64,000 bases of DNA. Origin: Alnus glutinosa. Its lineage: Eukaryota; Streptophyta; Magnoliopsida; Fagales; Betulaceae. The stretch is taken from contig NC_084895.1 of assembly GCF_958979055.1 (NCBI RefSeq), forward strand, positions 854,001 to 918,000, given 5' to 3'. The position numbers and the translations under genes were made by a program. Shown here in pieces: positions 11,001-25,514 of the stretch. Each line of letters opens with the position of its first letter. Position 1 is the first letter of the stretch. The notes under the pieces are model-generated. The model had not been told where the DNA came from, did not search any database, and saw only the letters and a list, made by a program, of their open reading frames with translations.

Positions 11001-14000
11001 AAAAAGCTGGCGCAGTACGGCACGCTCTTTTTCTGCAATAGTCTCCTCGGCTTCCTTTTCCTGACTATGCACAAGTCTATCGCTCTTGACACCATAGAAT
11101 AAGTCTTTTGCCATATGGTGTAGCTTTTCTTTTTGAAATAACTTCATAGTCAAAACAGTTGTTTTCCCAGTACCTGATCGGCCAAGTATAAAGGTACTTC
11201 TAGGAAAAAGGATTATATCCAACTCTTGTTCAGTTACGTCAAATGGAAGATCCAATTCAACAGCATCATGATTAGAAAGCAAGTGGCCAACTACACCTGA
11301 TGATAAGGAGTAGAATTTCATCAGCATCAAACTCTCACTAACCTGTACATTCTCAACATAACTTCTACCATCAGAATTAGAACCACTTAAATCGATCTCA
11401 TTTTCCCTGCTATCAAGATTCTTCATCCTAACAATATCAGAAGAACATGACCAACTCTTTGGAACTTCCAAATTCCTACGCAAAAAACAATGTAAAAAAA
11501 GTTTAAGCCAATTAGAATGTCAAAGATAAAGAAGAGATGCTTGCAATTTTAAAAGATCCAAATAAGGCATCATTTAAGTTTTAAAATTTAGCATACAAAA
11601 ATACTAGAATGAAAAAGAACATACATACCCCTCCAGACATTTCTCTTTGCAGTGATTAATAAAGTCATCTGTATATTTTCCTAACAAACTCTCAAGACGT
11701 TTGATTAATTTTGGAATATCACACGCAGGTAATATATCCCAGATCTTCAAAACTTGATAGTACCTAAATTCTGTCACCACGTCACTCCGATCTTTTGCTA
11801 TATCATTTGCACAAACAACATAAAGACCTTTAACCTTAAATTGCTGTAAAGTCTGTGAAGAACCTCCACATATGGGATCTAAATGCTTCCTCTTGGGTCT
11901 CCATCCGCTAGAAAGTTTAACTAGAAGGTGTATAACTAATTTCTTTGTTTGTACATACTTCAGTTTTTTAAATGACTTCAGAAAGTTATCACTGAAAGAA
12001 ACCTGTTGAAATTGAGTACAAAAGTTATAATAAAAAGACTACAAAAAAAAAATTTAGACAAGAATACTAAAATTGCCACTTATATAAGTTACAAATATAA
12101 ATATGTTGCATGGAAAGAATAACTATTGAACACCAAGTACCTTCCACCTAGCACTTCTGAAAAGTATGCTATCCCCATTGAACAAATCGTCAAATTGTTC
12201 AAACTCTTTCTTCACATCCAATATTGCTTTGGTCAAATCATGATCTTCATCGGCATTAAAGAAACATTGGCGATTCTTAGCATCACGGACTAAGGCTTCC
12301 CAATCAGATTCACTATTACACAGGGTTCTTTCATTTCCCAAAATCCATAGACAGTGCCTAAAGGTATTATTGGGCCAATTATTATTCACCACACTTGTTA
12401 AAATGGAAGCAAAAGCAAACTTATCAAAGCAGATTAGCATAAGTATTACCTAGCCCTTGTAAGAGCAGCATTAGTTCTCTGAGGATTTGATACGAACCCA
12501 ATTGATCCATAACTGTTACATCTTACCGTTGATATTATTATTATGTCCTCTTCCCCACCCTGGAACCCATCAACTGATTTAACCTTCACTGCAAACCCAT
12601 CAAGGTTATCATACTTCCGTCCAAGTCTCTCTTGAATTGCAACTACTTGGGCAGCATAAGGAGATATAACACCAACGCTGAATTTCTGTTCCGAACCACA
12701 CCAAGCTGTATTCAGAGCAAATGACAAAAGATGGAAAAAATGAAGAAGAAGTTAATTAAAGGTTTAACCGTTTAAATTTAGACAAAAGAGGGAAAGAATA
12801 TGATACTTCAATTGAGTAACCTTTGTATAATTTAAGCAGTATTTTCATAACAACAGCAACCTCAACCATGTTCCTTCTACTACGCCTAACATCATCCTTC
12901 TCTTCTCTTCCACCTACTATATTTATAAAAGAATAGGGACCAAACATTGGCCAGGAAAGATAGTGCTTTTCGTGGCTTTTTCTTTTAACATTTGGAGAAT
13001 CTAAGATCTGTTTGTGATAAAATTTCAAATTTGGGAAGAAACTTATGGATGGATGCATTCGGTACTGTATATTGAGAAGATGTTTTGAGTGACCCAATGA
13101 CCTCAATCTCTCAAATAAACTTCTCCCAAAGCCAGCTTCACGAGAAATCTGTGAAAGGAAATATAATAGATTTTGAAAAAACACTAAAAGCGAAAAAAAA
13201 GAAGAAAAAAAGAAAAGAAAGGGGTAACCAAATAGCATTTACATACATTGCTTTCAACCATTGCTGGTAATTGGCACTCATCGCCAAAAAGAATAGCATG
13301 CCTTAAACCCGGAAGTTGCAATGGTATGGTTGACTCGCACTCCTTTAATTGTGCAGCTTCATCAATAACCATAATGCTCAGGGGTTGTTCCATTGGCACT
13401 GAGTGCAGCTTATAAGAACTTGAAGCAGTGCAAAAAAGTAAGGAAGCTTTTTGAAGACAATATTCCTCTATTGACCGTTTGCTCATACCGCTTAGACGGT
13501 CAAGCAAATTAAATGAACCATTAATAGTCCTTAAAACAGACAGGCATTCGCTTCTCTTTTTATACAACAGGAATGGCATATCCATAGATGACAGAGGTAT
13601 ATCTGCAGGTAATTTTGAACGAGAAAAAAGCTCTTTCAGTACTTCAGATTCCACATTATCTTGAATCAGCAAGGTTTCAAAAGACTCAAGCAGGCCAATA
13701 AGAGAGACCATGTTTTGGAAATTTTGTTCTAGAACAGTTTTTTCTGGTAAATGTGTACAAAAGACGAGAATACAATTTTTGACTGATGGTGAAGTAGAAA
13801 CAAATCTTTTCCTCAGAAAATCCAGAAATGAGTTGCACTCCCTCTTGCTAATACTACCCGCTTTCTTTTTTATTTCATTTTCATTGTTGTGTTCTCTCTC
13901 CTTGAGAGATTCATTCTCCAAGAAGATTTTATACTGAGAAACACAGTCTTCAAGAAGATCAATCATTGAAGCAAAACAATGCCTCCAACCAGTCAAAGGT

Positions 14001-17000
14001 CCTAAGCACTCAGTAAGCCTTTTGACCCGATAATCCAAATGTATCTCTTCAATGTCTAAACCAAATTGCAGCCGCTCCTTACTCCCAAATAAGAGAATAT
14101 CTCCCAGTGAGAAAAACAAAGCACCGCTCCAATTGTTAGTTTCGAAGGATTCTTTAACCAGCTTTAAAGTGCAAGAGGCCACTGTTGTGATTGCAGCATT
14201 TGTTGGGGCACAGGTAAGAGTCCTAAATCCCATTTTTAAAAGGGTAAAGAGCAGTGTACTGGTAGTTTTTGTTTTCCCGGTACCTGGAGGACCCCATATA
14301 AGTTCCACAGCTGATTTGTGGTTGCAATGTTTCTTATGGAGACATGCCAGAACTGCCTTGGTTTGTGATTCATTCAGTTTAGAAGTAACACTTGTCACAA
14401 ATTTCTCATCCCAGCTCCCATCTCTCTGTGCACAACAAAGATCACCATCTTCCTCAATCTATTGTACAACATCAGAAAAAGAAAATAGTCAAACTTGTTA
14501 GTCAATAATATTTTGCACTTTATTCTGTAATTATAGTTGCTTTATTGGGTTGATTATAGTTGCCTTATTAGGTTTGTTACTTTCTGTAATTGCTGATATT
14601 CAACATTGTAATTACGGTTTTTTCTTCTATAAATATGAGAACCCTCACAAAGAGAGGTATTCGGTCCAATCGACAAAACTAAGTCTCCAACAATTAATTA
14701 ATGTTAGTAAAACAAATATGAGTTCAAATAAAGTCAAAACAAATTTCTCTTGTTATTGTTTACATACAAAATATATGAGTATGACATTTTATAACCTAAA
14801 TTAAGGGGTTAAGGGGAGGGGAGAGAGATATAATAAACTCAAACCAAACTATCCGCAACAGTACACAGCTTTGATAACTAGAGGAAATAATGAGTTCAGC
14901 ACATAACAATTTAATGTTGTTTTAACGGTTTAAATGATATCACATGGTAAATATATTTGCACGCCATTCAAAAAATTTAAATGATATGACATTATTTGCA
15001 TTGTTAGATGTAATAACATTAGATGTTGACTATAAAATGGTTCATCTCCATTTTACATGATTATTGCCCCACGTGAATGGGAGCGTTAAAATGTTAATTA
15101 AATTATTAACTTCACAATTTCAAATCAATTTCAAGTTTCTAAGATAAGTAGTGATTTAACATGAATGAAATACTAAAGATTTAGTATTTACCAAAGAATT
15201 AGTGCTCAGAACATTTTTGATAATCTCCAGATTCCCAGACATGTGCAAGGCATTCCATATTCTCTTGTTAGTGACTGTATTTATCAAGAAAATCAGAAAC
15301 AATGATTTCTGTATCCCAGCATCATCTCCAATGTCTTTCGACCCCTTGACTTTGAAACTAGTAGATGTGCTATTATCCTCGTTTTCATCCTCTTGGATTT
15401 TAGTGACCGTTACAAAAGCCCATTGCCTTCCTGTTCTTTGTAAATCAGAAACATCCTCGGGTATAGCATTTGCTAAAACTAATATATCTCCCGGCAAAGT
15501 TTTGTAGGGCTCCTTGCCAAGAACACTGAATCTGTTTCTCCAAGAATCAACCTTAACATCATACAAATTCTTCCCATATGGCTTAGATTCATCAAATGCA
15601 ATTACTTCAGCAAAAGGAGCGTTTGATATAATCTCCATACTTGAATGCAGTTCTGCACGAGTTTCTTCCAGTAAGGGGTGTTTGTATGACTCAAAATACT
15701 GTTCAACAGATTCAAACTCCTGTGGAATATTTTCTACCTATAAAGAATCAACCAATAAGCTAAAATGCATGAATTAATCCACATAAACATGCAACTAAGA
15801 GAAGATAAAAAAGGTGTGAATTAATCCACAGAAGCATGCAACAGCTTGTATTTGTTGTTCAGAACGTAACAAGTGAAATCGCCTACAACTAAAATTCCTC
15901 CTACCAACATATCACTCAATTAACGTAAGTAAAAAAAAAAAGTTAAAACAAATAGATCTCTTTTTGATGATGGGGAAAACAAATAGATGTTTTTCATTAA
16001 CCATTTAGTATAATTCAAAATCTTGGGAGCTTTCTCTATAGATAAGTGTTTGAGCAGCAGCTCGAGACCTATTTGAATAGGTATAATTCGGACAGGTGAT
16101 TGTTAGAATGTCCCTATCTAGCGCACCTGTCCGGAACCAAACCACTTTTTGATTCCCTATAAAAAAACACTTCACAATAGATTCCATTATATTTCCTTAT
16201 ACCAATTAAATACTGTTTTTTACTCTTATTTTATTATTTTTTCTTTTTCCTACTTTTATTTTTTTATTCATTTTTTTCTTCTCTCCTCCCTTGTCTTCTC
16301 TGTCCTCTCTCTCTCAAAACCCACCACCCAACTGCACCAGATCAAAGCCACCAACTGCCCCATGTGTTGTGCCCGATCGTTAAAAGCACAGTCCAGTTGT
16401 CGTCGCAGGAGCCTAATGTCAATAATTCCGGTCAAGGCGAAGAAACCCCTGTGGGAAATTCACAGTGTAGTGGCGGATCCGGTTTCCACTGGTCTACAAA
16501 TTCCACGGTTTCCTCTTGAGGATTTATTTATCCTCCGCAAAAATAAATGCCATGTTTCTCGTCACCCATTAATCCCGCCGGCGATGCTCTCAAGCCAATC
16601 TCATCACTTTCTACCCTATCGACGAAGTCAATCCATCCATTCCCGAATCGCTGGCAATTGTTCCCCACCCTAAACAAACAACAACGTTCCCAAATTTTCC
16701 GAAAGACCAGACTTTTCCCGAGAAAATCAAAAAGAAAGAAAAAAAAATCAGACAAGAAAGCCAGATGAAAATGCAATTTCACGAAGGAGCAATAGATGAT
16801 AACGATGAGCTGCGAAGATCCAACGACCACATCTACACGACGATGAGCAATAGATGACGAAGGGCCCGGCGATCTAGCTCTTTAACTTCGCCGAAGCGAT
16901 AAGCATAAGTCGGCGATCCCCCGAGAAGCTGTTCAAGATCCTCGGCCTCTACAACGGGTTGATGGATTTGATTCCGGACATCGACGTGGGGAGGTGATTT

Positions 17001-20000
17001 TGGGGCTTGGGGTTTTGCCGGGGTTGAAGAAATTTTGGATTTTGATTGAGAGTTGTGGAGACGTGGTCGGAATATGGGTTTGTGGGGATTGAGAAGGGGT
17101 GAGCTGGTGAGGAAGGTGGAAGGTGAAATTGAGGTGAAGACGATGGAGGACGGGGGAAGGAGGAAGGAGAGAGAGATGTTTTTTTTTTTGGATTGGGCAG
17201 TGAATAATTACAAGAATGCCATCCATAAGCAAAATTTCTGGATGATTTCCGGAAATTTTGCTACATCCAAACATTACCCTTTTGGATTATAAGAGCACTA
17301 GTAACAGATGCCCTATAAGTAGTTCTGTTCCCTAAAATAGGAAAAATTTGAAAAAAGTTACAAAAAATCAAGTGTAAAGACCAAGAAAATAAATTGGGCA
17401 TTTAGCAATTAAAATTATATTTATTAAATAGAGGTGATAAATAATTAGATTCTAAGTGATATTTATATTATTGAAAATAAAATAAGTCTAAAATAAAATA
17501 ATAGAATTAGAGTAATAATAATAATGGGTCCTAATTAAATAAATAATTAATTGTATTGTTAAAGTACAGTTAAAATAAATGTGAGGTCAAATATTAATTA
17601 TTAAATGATAAGATTTTTAATATGTTGGATCCTGTAGTATTTAATAAAAATAGGGGCTTAATATAAAAATGTAATCCTACATTGCCACGTGGCAGCCTGT
17701 GGTTGACTGGGAGAAAATAACATTATCTCCTCCTTAACCACTCACACACTGACACATGTCCCACCAACTTCCTCTTTAATCCTTTTCTTTTTCTCTTTTT
17801 CCCCTTTTCTCTCCTGATCGCATGCCCATCTCTCTTTTCATTTTCCTTCTTTTTCCTTTCCTTTCTCTCCCTCTCTCCTCTTTGTTCCCACGCAGCCCAG
17901 CAGCTCCTTCCCTCCCCCTTCGCTTCCATTTTTCCCCCTTCTCTTCGGCTCATTGAGACACCGTGAGAGAGATTGTGTGAGAGTTGAGTTGAGAGAGAAC
18001 CCAAGTGTTGGAAGTGGAACCTTGGCCGGGAGTGGTGCAATTTTCGGAGCTGTGGTGGTCGGGCCACCGTCGTGGCGTGGTGATAGCATCTGAACAGTGG
18101 ATTTGATGCAGGGGGATCCGAGTCAGAAGACGTTGAGCTATCAGATTGCACATTGATGGCGCTGAATTACCTAGAGCAGGCAGATCAGCGCAAAATTGGC
18201 AAGAAATTGTAATTTGACCCAATTGGGGCAATTTCTAGATGCGCTGCAGTATTTTGGCCATAACTTTGGCTACGAGTATCCGATTCGTGCTTATGACCCC
18301 AATTCGGAAAGCTCTCTTCGGCGCGCACATCGTGGCCACCCAGTAATGCTCGGTGCACCTTGTTTCGAGCCCAAAATATACTGTCTTCCTTTCAAAAACC
18401 CTAATTTTAGATATTTTTTTACCATTTATAGTAATTTTTTGTTTACTGTTTAGGAAGTGATTCTGAGCCCGATTTGGGCCAGATATTTGTCAGACTGTTT
18501 ATTTTATTTTGTATTTCTTTTTATTAGGATTTTCAGGATTTTACTATTTTTGGTAAAATTCTGCTAAAGACCAAACTTTCAGCTATTTTAGCCCGGCTTG
18601 TGGGCGTTTTTTAGACAGTTGTTGATTATTGATATTTTATCAAATTCAGAGTTTGTCTGTCTTTTGGGTGTAAAATTTTCATGTTTTCTTCCTTGCACAC
18701 TACTTGTTGATTAGCCTGCAGAATAATCGTTATTCTGTTCGGCGTCAATTGGTATCAGAGCTTTAGCACTTTCCTGAGACGAGTCCTTCATCAGTTTCGA
18801 TGGCTGGTGGTGGTGGTCGTAGTTGTGGGCAGGTTTCGGATGAGGAAGCTCCGTACCATGATCGTAACGTTCAGGATATGATGATTGGGGATTTGCAGAG
18901 GCAAGTTGCAGAGTTAGCCCAGCGCCTAACGGTGCAGGAATTTAGCAATCGTGAGATGGAGAACTCTGATTCCGATTCCACCTTCGACAACCCGTATCAC
19001 AATCCTGCTCCAAACCGGGACCACCGTGGCCGCGAACGTCATCATGGAGACCTCGGTTTCAAAGTAGACATGCCCGAGTTTTTTGGCACGTTACAAGCCG
19101 AAGGTTTCGTCGATTGGTTGAATGAGTTAGAGTGAATTTTCGAGTATAAGGAAGTCCCCAATCGCAACAAAGTGAAACTGATCACCATCAAATTAAAGGG
19201 TAAAGGATCTGCGTGGTGGGAGCAGTTGAAGCGGTCAAGAGAGAGGCAAGGCAAAGCCAAGATCACTGATTAGGAGAAGATGAAGAGTCACTTCCTTCCT
19301 TTCGGCTACACTCAAATCCTGTTTCAGCAACTTCACTCATTGAGGCAAGGCATGAGATTGGTGGATGATTACACCGAGGAGTTCTATCAGTTGGTCGCAC
19401 GGAACGACCTATCTGAGACAGAAGAGCAGATGGTGGGGCAGTATTTGGGAGGATTGCGACAGCCCCTACCAGATGCCCTCAGTCTGCACTCGTTGTGGAC
19501 CGTTTCTGAGGCCTATCAGCGTGCACTTGTCGCAGAGAAGCAACAGAACAAACGGCCAGTGGTCAGAAGCGATCAAGGCAATCGCCCAATTCGGCCCCAA
19601 GAATCTCGTCCTATCCAGCGGCCAACGCAAGGTAATTCTAACCCTAATATTAAGTATTATAGATGTGGTGAACAGGGGCATAGGGCAAGTGATTGCAGGA
19701 AACCTGTCAGCCAGAAGGACAAGAACCTCCTACTTAAGGAAGAAGTGGTAGATTACACGTATGAGGAGACTGAAGATCCAGTGTATGACGAAGATGGAGA
19801 TGACGATGTACTGTATGGAGACGGTCAAGAGAATTTGGTCGTTCGTAAGAGTTTACTGACTCCTAAGGGGGACTCTGGAGACGATTAGTTGAGAACCAAT
19901 ATTTTCCACACAACTTGCATAGTGGCCGACAAAGTCTGCAAGATGATCATTGACAGTGACAGTTGTGAGAACGTAGTGTCTGACGAGGCTGTCCAGAAAC

Positions 20001-23000
20001 TGCAGTTGAAGACAGATCGTCATCCCAACCCATACAAGCTGTCGTGGCTCAGCAAAGGGAGTGAGGTAAAAATAGATAGACGATGCCTAGTATCTTTTTC
20101 TGTTGGGAAGAAGTATTTTGATAATGCTTGGTGTGATGTAGTATCTATGGACGCTTGTCATATGTTGTTAGGCAGACCTTGGCAGTATGATCGCAGTGTG
20201 GTGCATGATGGTAGGAGGAATACATATTCCCTTAGCATCAAAGGGAAGAAGATTGTGTTAGCACCTCGTCGGGACAGAGTCAATCCTACCCCGGTAGCCG
20301 ATAATACTAACCTACTTTCTATGTCCAGGTTCTTAGTCGAAGTTGAGCGTGAAGATAGATTTTATGCCTTACTGCCTTATGGGAATAGTGTAGTAGACGG
20401 GACTCCAGATTTGCCACCAGAGGTGTAAAAGATGCTAGCAGAATTTTCTGACCTCATGCCAGAAGATTTCCCCCCCGGACATTGATGGCGCTGAGCTGTC
20501 AGATTGCACATTGATGGCGTTGAATTACCTAGAGCAGGCAGATCAGCGCAAAATTGGCAAGAAATCGTAATCTGACACAATTGGGGCAACTTCTGGATGC
20601 GCTGCAGTATTTTGGCCATAACTTTGGCTACGAGTATCCGATTCGCGCATATGACCCCAATTCGGAAGGCTCTCTTCGGCGCGCACATCTTGGCTACCCA
20701 GCTACGCTCGGTGCACCTCCTTTCAAGCCCAAAATCCTCTGTTTTCCTTTCCAAAACCCAAATTTTAGATATTTTTTTACCATTTATAGTAATTTTTCGT
20801 TTACTGTTTAGGAAGTGATTCTGAGCCCGATTTGGGCCAGATTTTTTCCAGACTGTTTATTTTATTCCGTATTTCGTTTTATTAGGATTTTCGGAATTTT
20901 GCTATTTTTGGTAAAATTCTGCTAAAAACCAAATTTTCAGTTTTATTAGCCCAGCTTGTGGGTGTTTTTCAGACATTTGTTGATTATTGATATTTTATCA
21001 AATTCAGAGTTTGTCTCTATCTTTTTGGGGGTGATTTTTCTGTTTTCTTCCTTGCAAACTACTTGTTGATTAGCCTGCAAAATAATCGCTATTCTGTTCG
21101 GTGTCAGGATTCCGGCCTAGCTAGGTGAGATTTCTCTTCTCTTGTCTTTGATTTCGTTGATTTTCTGGGATTTCCTTTGAGAACTGAATTGGTCTTTTTG
21201 GGTTTGATCTTAGTAGAAATTCTAGGGTTTTAAAAGCTACTGATTTAGGTAAATAATTTTATGAGTTTTGGTTGGGAATTACTTGTGAAGAAAATCTAGG
21301 GTTTATGGTGATTTTTGGGGCATGGCCGAATGAGTCTTCCTCTTGGATTTTTGGGTATGTTAAATGGTGTATTTTCTGGTTGTTGTATATTTATTGATTT
21401 GGGATTAGTGTTGCCGAATTGGGCTTGGGTGTGGTATTGTTGGTAATTTCTGGGTGTTTGGCCGAATGGATGCAGTGTTGGGTGTTTATTGTTCTTTGAT
21501 GATGCCTTACTGAATCTTGTTGATGGGGATGACTAAGGATAGTGAGTGATTTCATGGTTTAGTGATTTCATTGTGGATTTGTGTAGTTTTGGTGAAGGAT
21601 GGGCTGATTTGGATTGATATTATTTTTGGATGAATGGCTTAGGAGAATGGTGTTCTTCTTTTGGGGGGTTTCGGTTTTTGATGATGTTAGATTGTGTTTA
21701 ATGTTCTAAAAGTAGTTGTTGATTTTTACTAAGTTTCCATAATGTTGTTTTGATGGAAATCCGAATTTGATGTAGATTTTATGTTTTGATGATATTGAGT
21801 TTTGATTTAGGTGTTGGGTATGCTTTTGGTTGGATGGTTTCTTGGTGTGGAAAGCCAATGAGGAATTGATGTTTAATGTTGAAGTTAAAGTGTAAATTTT
21901 GGGTGTTTTGTCATCTTGGCCGAGTGGGTTATTTGTGGTGTTTTGGTTCTTCGATTTCCATTGAATGTTTGAGGTTGCTTAGATAGTTGGATTATTGTTA
22001 GTATTGGGTTTTGGTAAAAGTTGGGTTATGTGGTTCATGGAAGAAGGTTGTAATTGATTTTAAGTTGTTTATTTAAAAGATTGACTCTATGTATTGGATT
22101 TATTGATACCCGTTGGTTTGAGACTTTATTGTGATGTTGAAGAATATAAATTGTTGATGGATTATTGGTGACTATTGTTATGATGTTATAGTTGAAGAAA
22201 TGTGGGCATTTCCATTTAAGAAATGAGTTGATTTTAGTTTGTAAAGGATAATTTCAAAGTACTTATTGGAATATAGTTAGGTTCACTACTATGTGTTATT
22301 TGAGTGTTTTAAGTATGCTTTAGGGCTTTGATTGAGTAAGAGATTATTTATGTGGATCGGGGGGTTGGCTTGTAGCATAGTTAGGTGATATTGGGTGCTT
22401 GTAGGTAGGGCAGATCAAATACTCGTGGACCCGCCCCGCCCCAAAAATTCCGGGTCTTAGTTATTTTTTTGCGGGTACTGGTAAAAAACTGATATACCCG
22501 TGCGGGGCGGGTTGCGGGTTTTAAAAACCCCGGGGACCCGCCCCGTACAATTAAAAAGAAAAAAAAAAAATACAAAGCCCTATCAGTACCACACCCCCCC
22601 CCCCCCCCTCTTCACATTTTTTTCTTTCTTTTCTTCGTAAACCCTAGCGCCGCACCCCTTCGCATCTTCTTCTTCTTCTTCACAATTTCCTGCTGAATCA
22701 TGCGTGCTGCGTCTGCTCCAATGTAATTATGGAAGTTGATAGGCCTCGCCGAGTCACCGGGAACGGTGGGAAGATCGTCGACGCTCGCTTCAAGAGGCCT
22801 TGCCGAGTCGCCGATCCTGAGGTCAGTGACCTCTTAACCCTTTTTTGTGATTTGTTTGAATCTGGATTTTGTGATTTGTTTGTGATTTTCTTGTTTGAAT
22901 CTGGTATTGTTTGAATCTGATTTTTTTGTTTGGTTCCTGAGAAAATCTAGATGTTTCTAGATCTAGGAATTAAACCCGCACCCCCCACCCCACATAGCCC

Positions 23001-25469
23001 CGCACCGTACGGGTTCTCCCCATTTTGTGCGTTTCGCGGGTGCGATTTTCGTAACCCGCAGGGGTGTGGGGCGGTGCCAAAAAAGGGGCATCTCCCCCAC
23101 CCCATGCTCAGCCCTACTTGTAGGGGTGGTTGGTCATGTCTATGAGCTTTAATTTGTTGAATGGGTTTGGAGGCTTTATGAATTTTTGTGGATGCTTTAA
23201 GTTAGTTAACAAGGATTTGAGAGTCGAGTTATATAGTAGTATGGATGTAAACCTGTAGAGTGTGATAAAGAATAAAGGGTTGAATAGAATAGTTGAAAAT
23301 GAAAATGGGATTTATAGTTTAATCCAATTAAGTCCATAACCTATTAAATCAATTAGGTTTTATAACCTAAACTACTTGAATGGTTAGAAACTAGTAAGGG
23401 TAAAATATTAAGTGTAATGGTTAAGACTAGAAGATCAAGAGTTGTAAATTATCCAAATAACCCCAGATGGATAAGTATAAGTTAGTGGACTTATAGAACA
23501 TATGAATGTAATGTATAAATCCATTATGTAACAACTTAGTAACTAATTCACATATCCATGTATACATAATATTTATGTGTATTAATGGATTAGGCTCAAG
23601 TGTTTTATGTGTATATGTATATACGTATACATTTACATGTATATGGCTTAAGTATAGATATTGTTAATTTAGTAAATAAATGACAAACTATAAAAAGGGT
23701 TAACAATAATAATGTAATACAACAATAATAGATAAACTAATGAATATAGTAAATACATCTTTGTATTAATAAACAAAGATATCATTAGAACCTAAACCTA
23801 AAAGTTAACCTAATAATAGTTTAGGATACTTAACTAGACTTAGAAGCGGGTAATGTGATGTGTGAGCGCGTGGGTAGTCTATGTGTCGTAGAGTATAGAG
23901 TTCAATAGCATAATCTAACGGTACCGATGTTTGCAGGATAGTGTTCGGATTGGAGACTTCAATTGGTTCTCCAATGTAGAGTTCGAGTCATGAGTCCAAT
24001 GCAGCCCAAGTGAGTATTCTACTCATTGAGAAACAACTATTTTCATATATTATAGAATTGCAAAATATATGTATTTTATAAATCCGAACCAACTGTATGT
24101 TGACAATATGTTTTGCTGAAGTATCAATGATGTTTATGAGAAATTATGTGTGACTGAAAAATGTGATTTGAACGATTTGATTGTAAGATGTGGTCAGAAT
24201 TTAAATTACGGAAATATTGATTGAAGAATTGATGTGTTAAATTGTTTATGGATTTATATTGAAAGCATGTGTTAAAGGCATAATTCAAGAAATGAAATGT
24301 ATTGTTTTAAGGCATGAGGCATAAGCATATGAACACTAAATGTGCATCGAAGTGAGGTTTATAGCCCACGGGAAACTATACTTGGGTTAAATCCCATGAG
24401 GCTTGGATTAATTTCCATGAGATACTTGGGTTAATTTCCATGAGGCTTGGATTAATTTCCATGAGGTACTTGGGTTAATTCCCATGAGGCATGAATTAAT
24501 TTCCACGAGGAAACTTGCATGAGCATGTATAGCATTGTTTTTATGAGTGTGATGTTTTTATACTATGAGTAGTTTTGCTAGACGTATTAGTATGCATAAG
24601 AGTCTCAATAAAAAAGAGCTTATGTATATTTCTATTGGATGGTTGCATGATTTAAATATCATTATTTTCTAACTTAAGGGTTATGTAAACCTGAGCAAAC
24701 AAACCACAAAATATTATTGTAGGTGAGGTCGTACGTAGTTGTTGCTACAACATAACTTCTACGTATAATCTTAGCTGCCTAGTATATTTAAATGTTTTCT
24801 ATTAGTCAGTGTTTGCTATATCAGCTATGGGGTTTCCAAATAAAAGTTTATAAAATTGGTAGCTGTTATAGTGTACGCATGACTAAAAATGAAAAATTGA
24901 TTTTTTGCGAAAACTCAGTTAATAGTATACCTCAGTGGTCTTAGTGTATTTATTTATGCTAAGACAGTGGACTCATAATTCCACCTATACGGATGTGGCA
25001 AACCCTCACAACTGTATAGATGATGTTTATTTGGCTGCAGGTAATCCAGTCGTAGTTGATGGTGTTGTAGATGTGCACTTGGGATATTATGACTGAAGCT
25101 CGCCGCGACGGTCGTAATTGCAGGACCATGGGCGTCCTCTGTTTTATGGGTTTTGTTTATGGCTTGTGACGCCTGTGTCACTCGTTATTGTATAAAGTCA
25201 TTTATGTTATGTATTTAATTTGAAGAAAAACTTAAATAGATAGATGTAATATTGACTCTTGTTTATTATTAATTTATGATAGATGTTTAAGATGTGATTT
25301 TCGCTATTAGGTTTATGTTTCCGCTGCATAGTAGATAGATGTTATACTCTGATTTACCAGGTACATATTATGGGGTATGAACCATATGTTAGCTTTGCGA
25401 CATATCGTCGTACCACTGTGAAAATCCGTTTATATTTTAAGAGATTAATGTTTATGTAAATGTTTTGTA

Positions 25470-25514
<45 letters not shown>

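Larger units (their letters stand above)
18104..21106 (+). mobile_element. Deleted Ty3/gypsy element nested in the solo LTR
   Basis: The 5' LTR is 18104-18747 (644 bp). A primer site TGGTATCAGAGC (initiator Met) follows at 18750-18761. Gag and protease remnants come next, and the element jumps into the 3' LTR (about 20490-21106). Target duplications are GGATT at 18099-18103 and 21107-21111. Reverse transcriptase, RNase H, integrase and the first bases of the 3' LTR are missing, removed by one internal deletion at about 20480. The two LTRs differ at scattered bases, so the insertion is not recent. Confidence 0.9.

Noticed and set aside
16149..16673. 174-codon open frame
   Set aside because: Begins in a T-rich tract, shows no domain, and overlaps other open frames in both directions. 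Probably part of the captured block.
17723..18151. 142-codon minus-strand frame rich in Lys/Arg/Glu
   Set aside because: It is the inverse of a CT-rich LTR leader and crosses into the nested gypsy LTR, so it cannot be one gene.
20377..20754. 125-codon minus-strand frame near the gypsy 3' LTR
   Set aside because: It is the inverse of LTR sequence, and the same text recurs at the 5' LTR (17950-18231).
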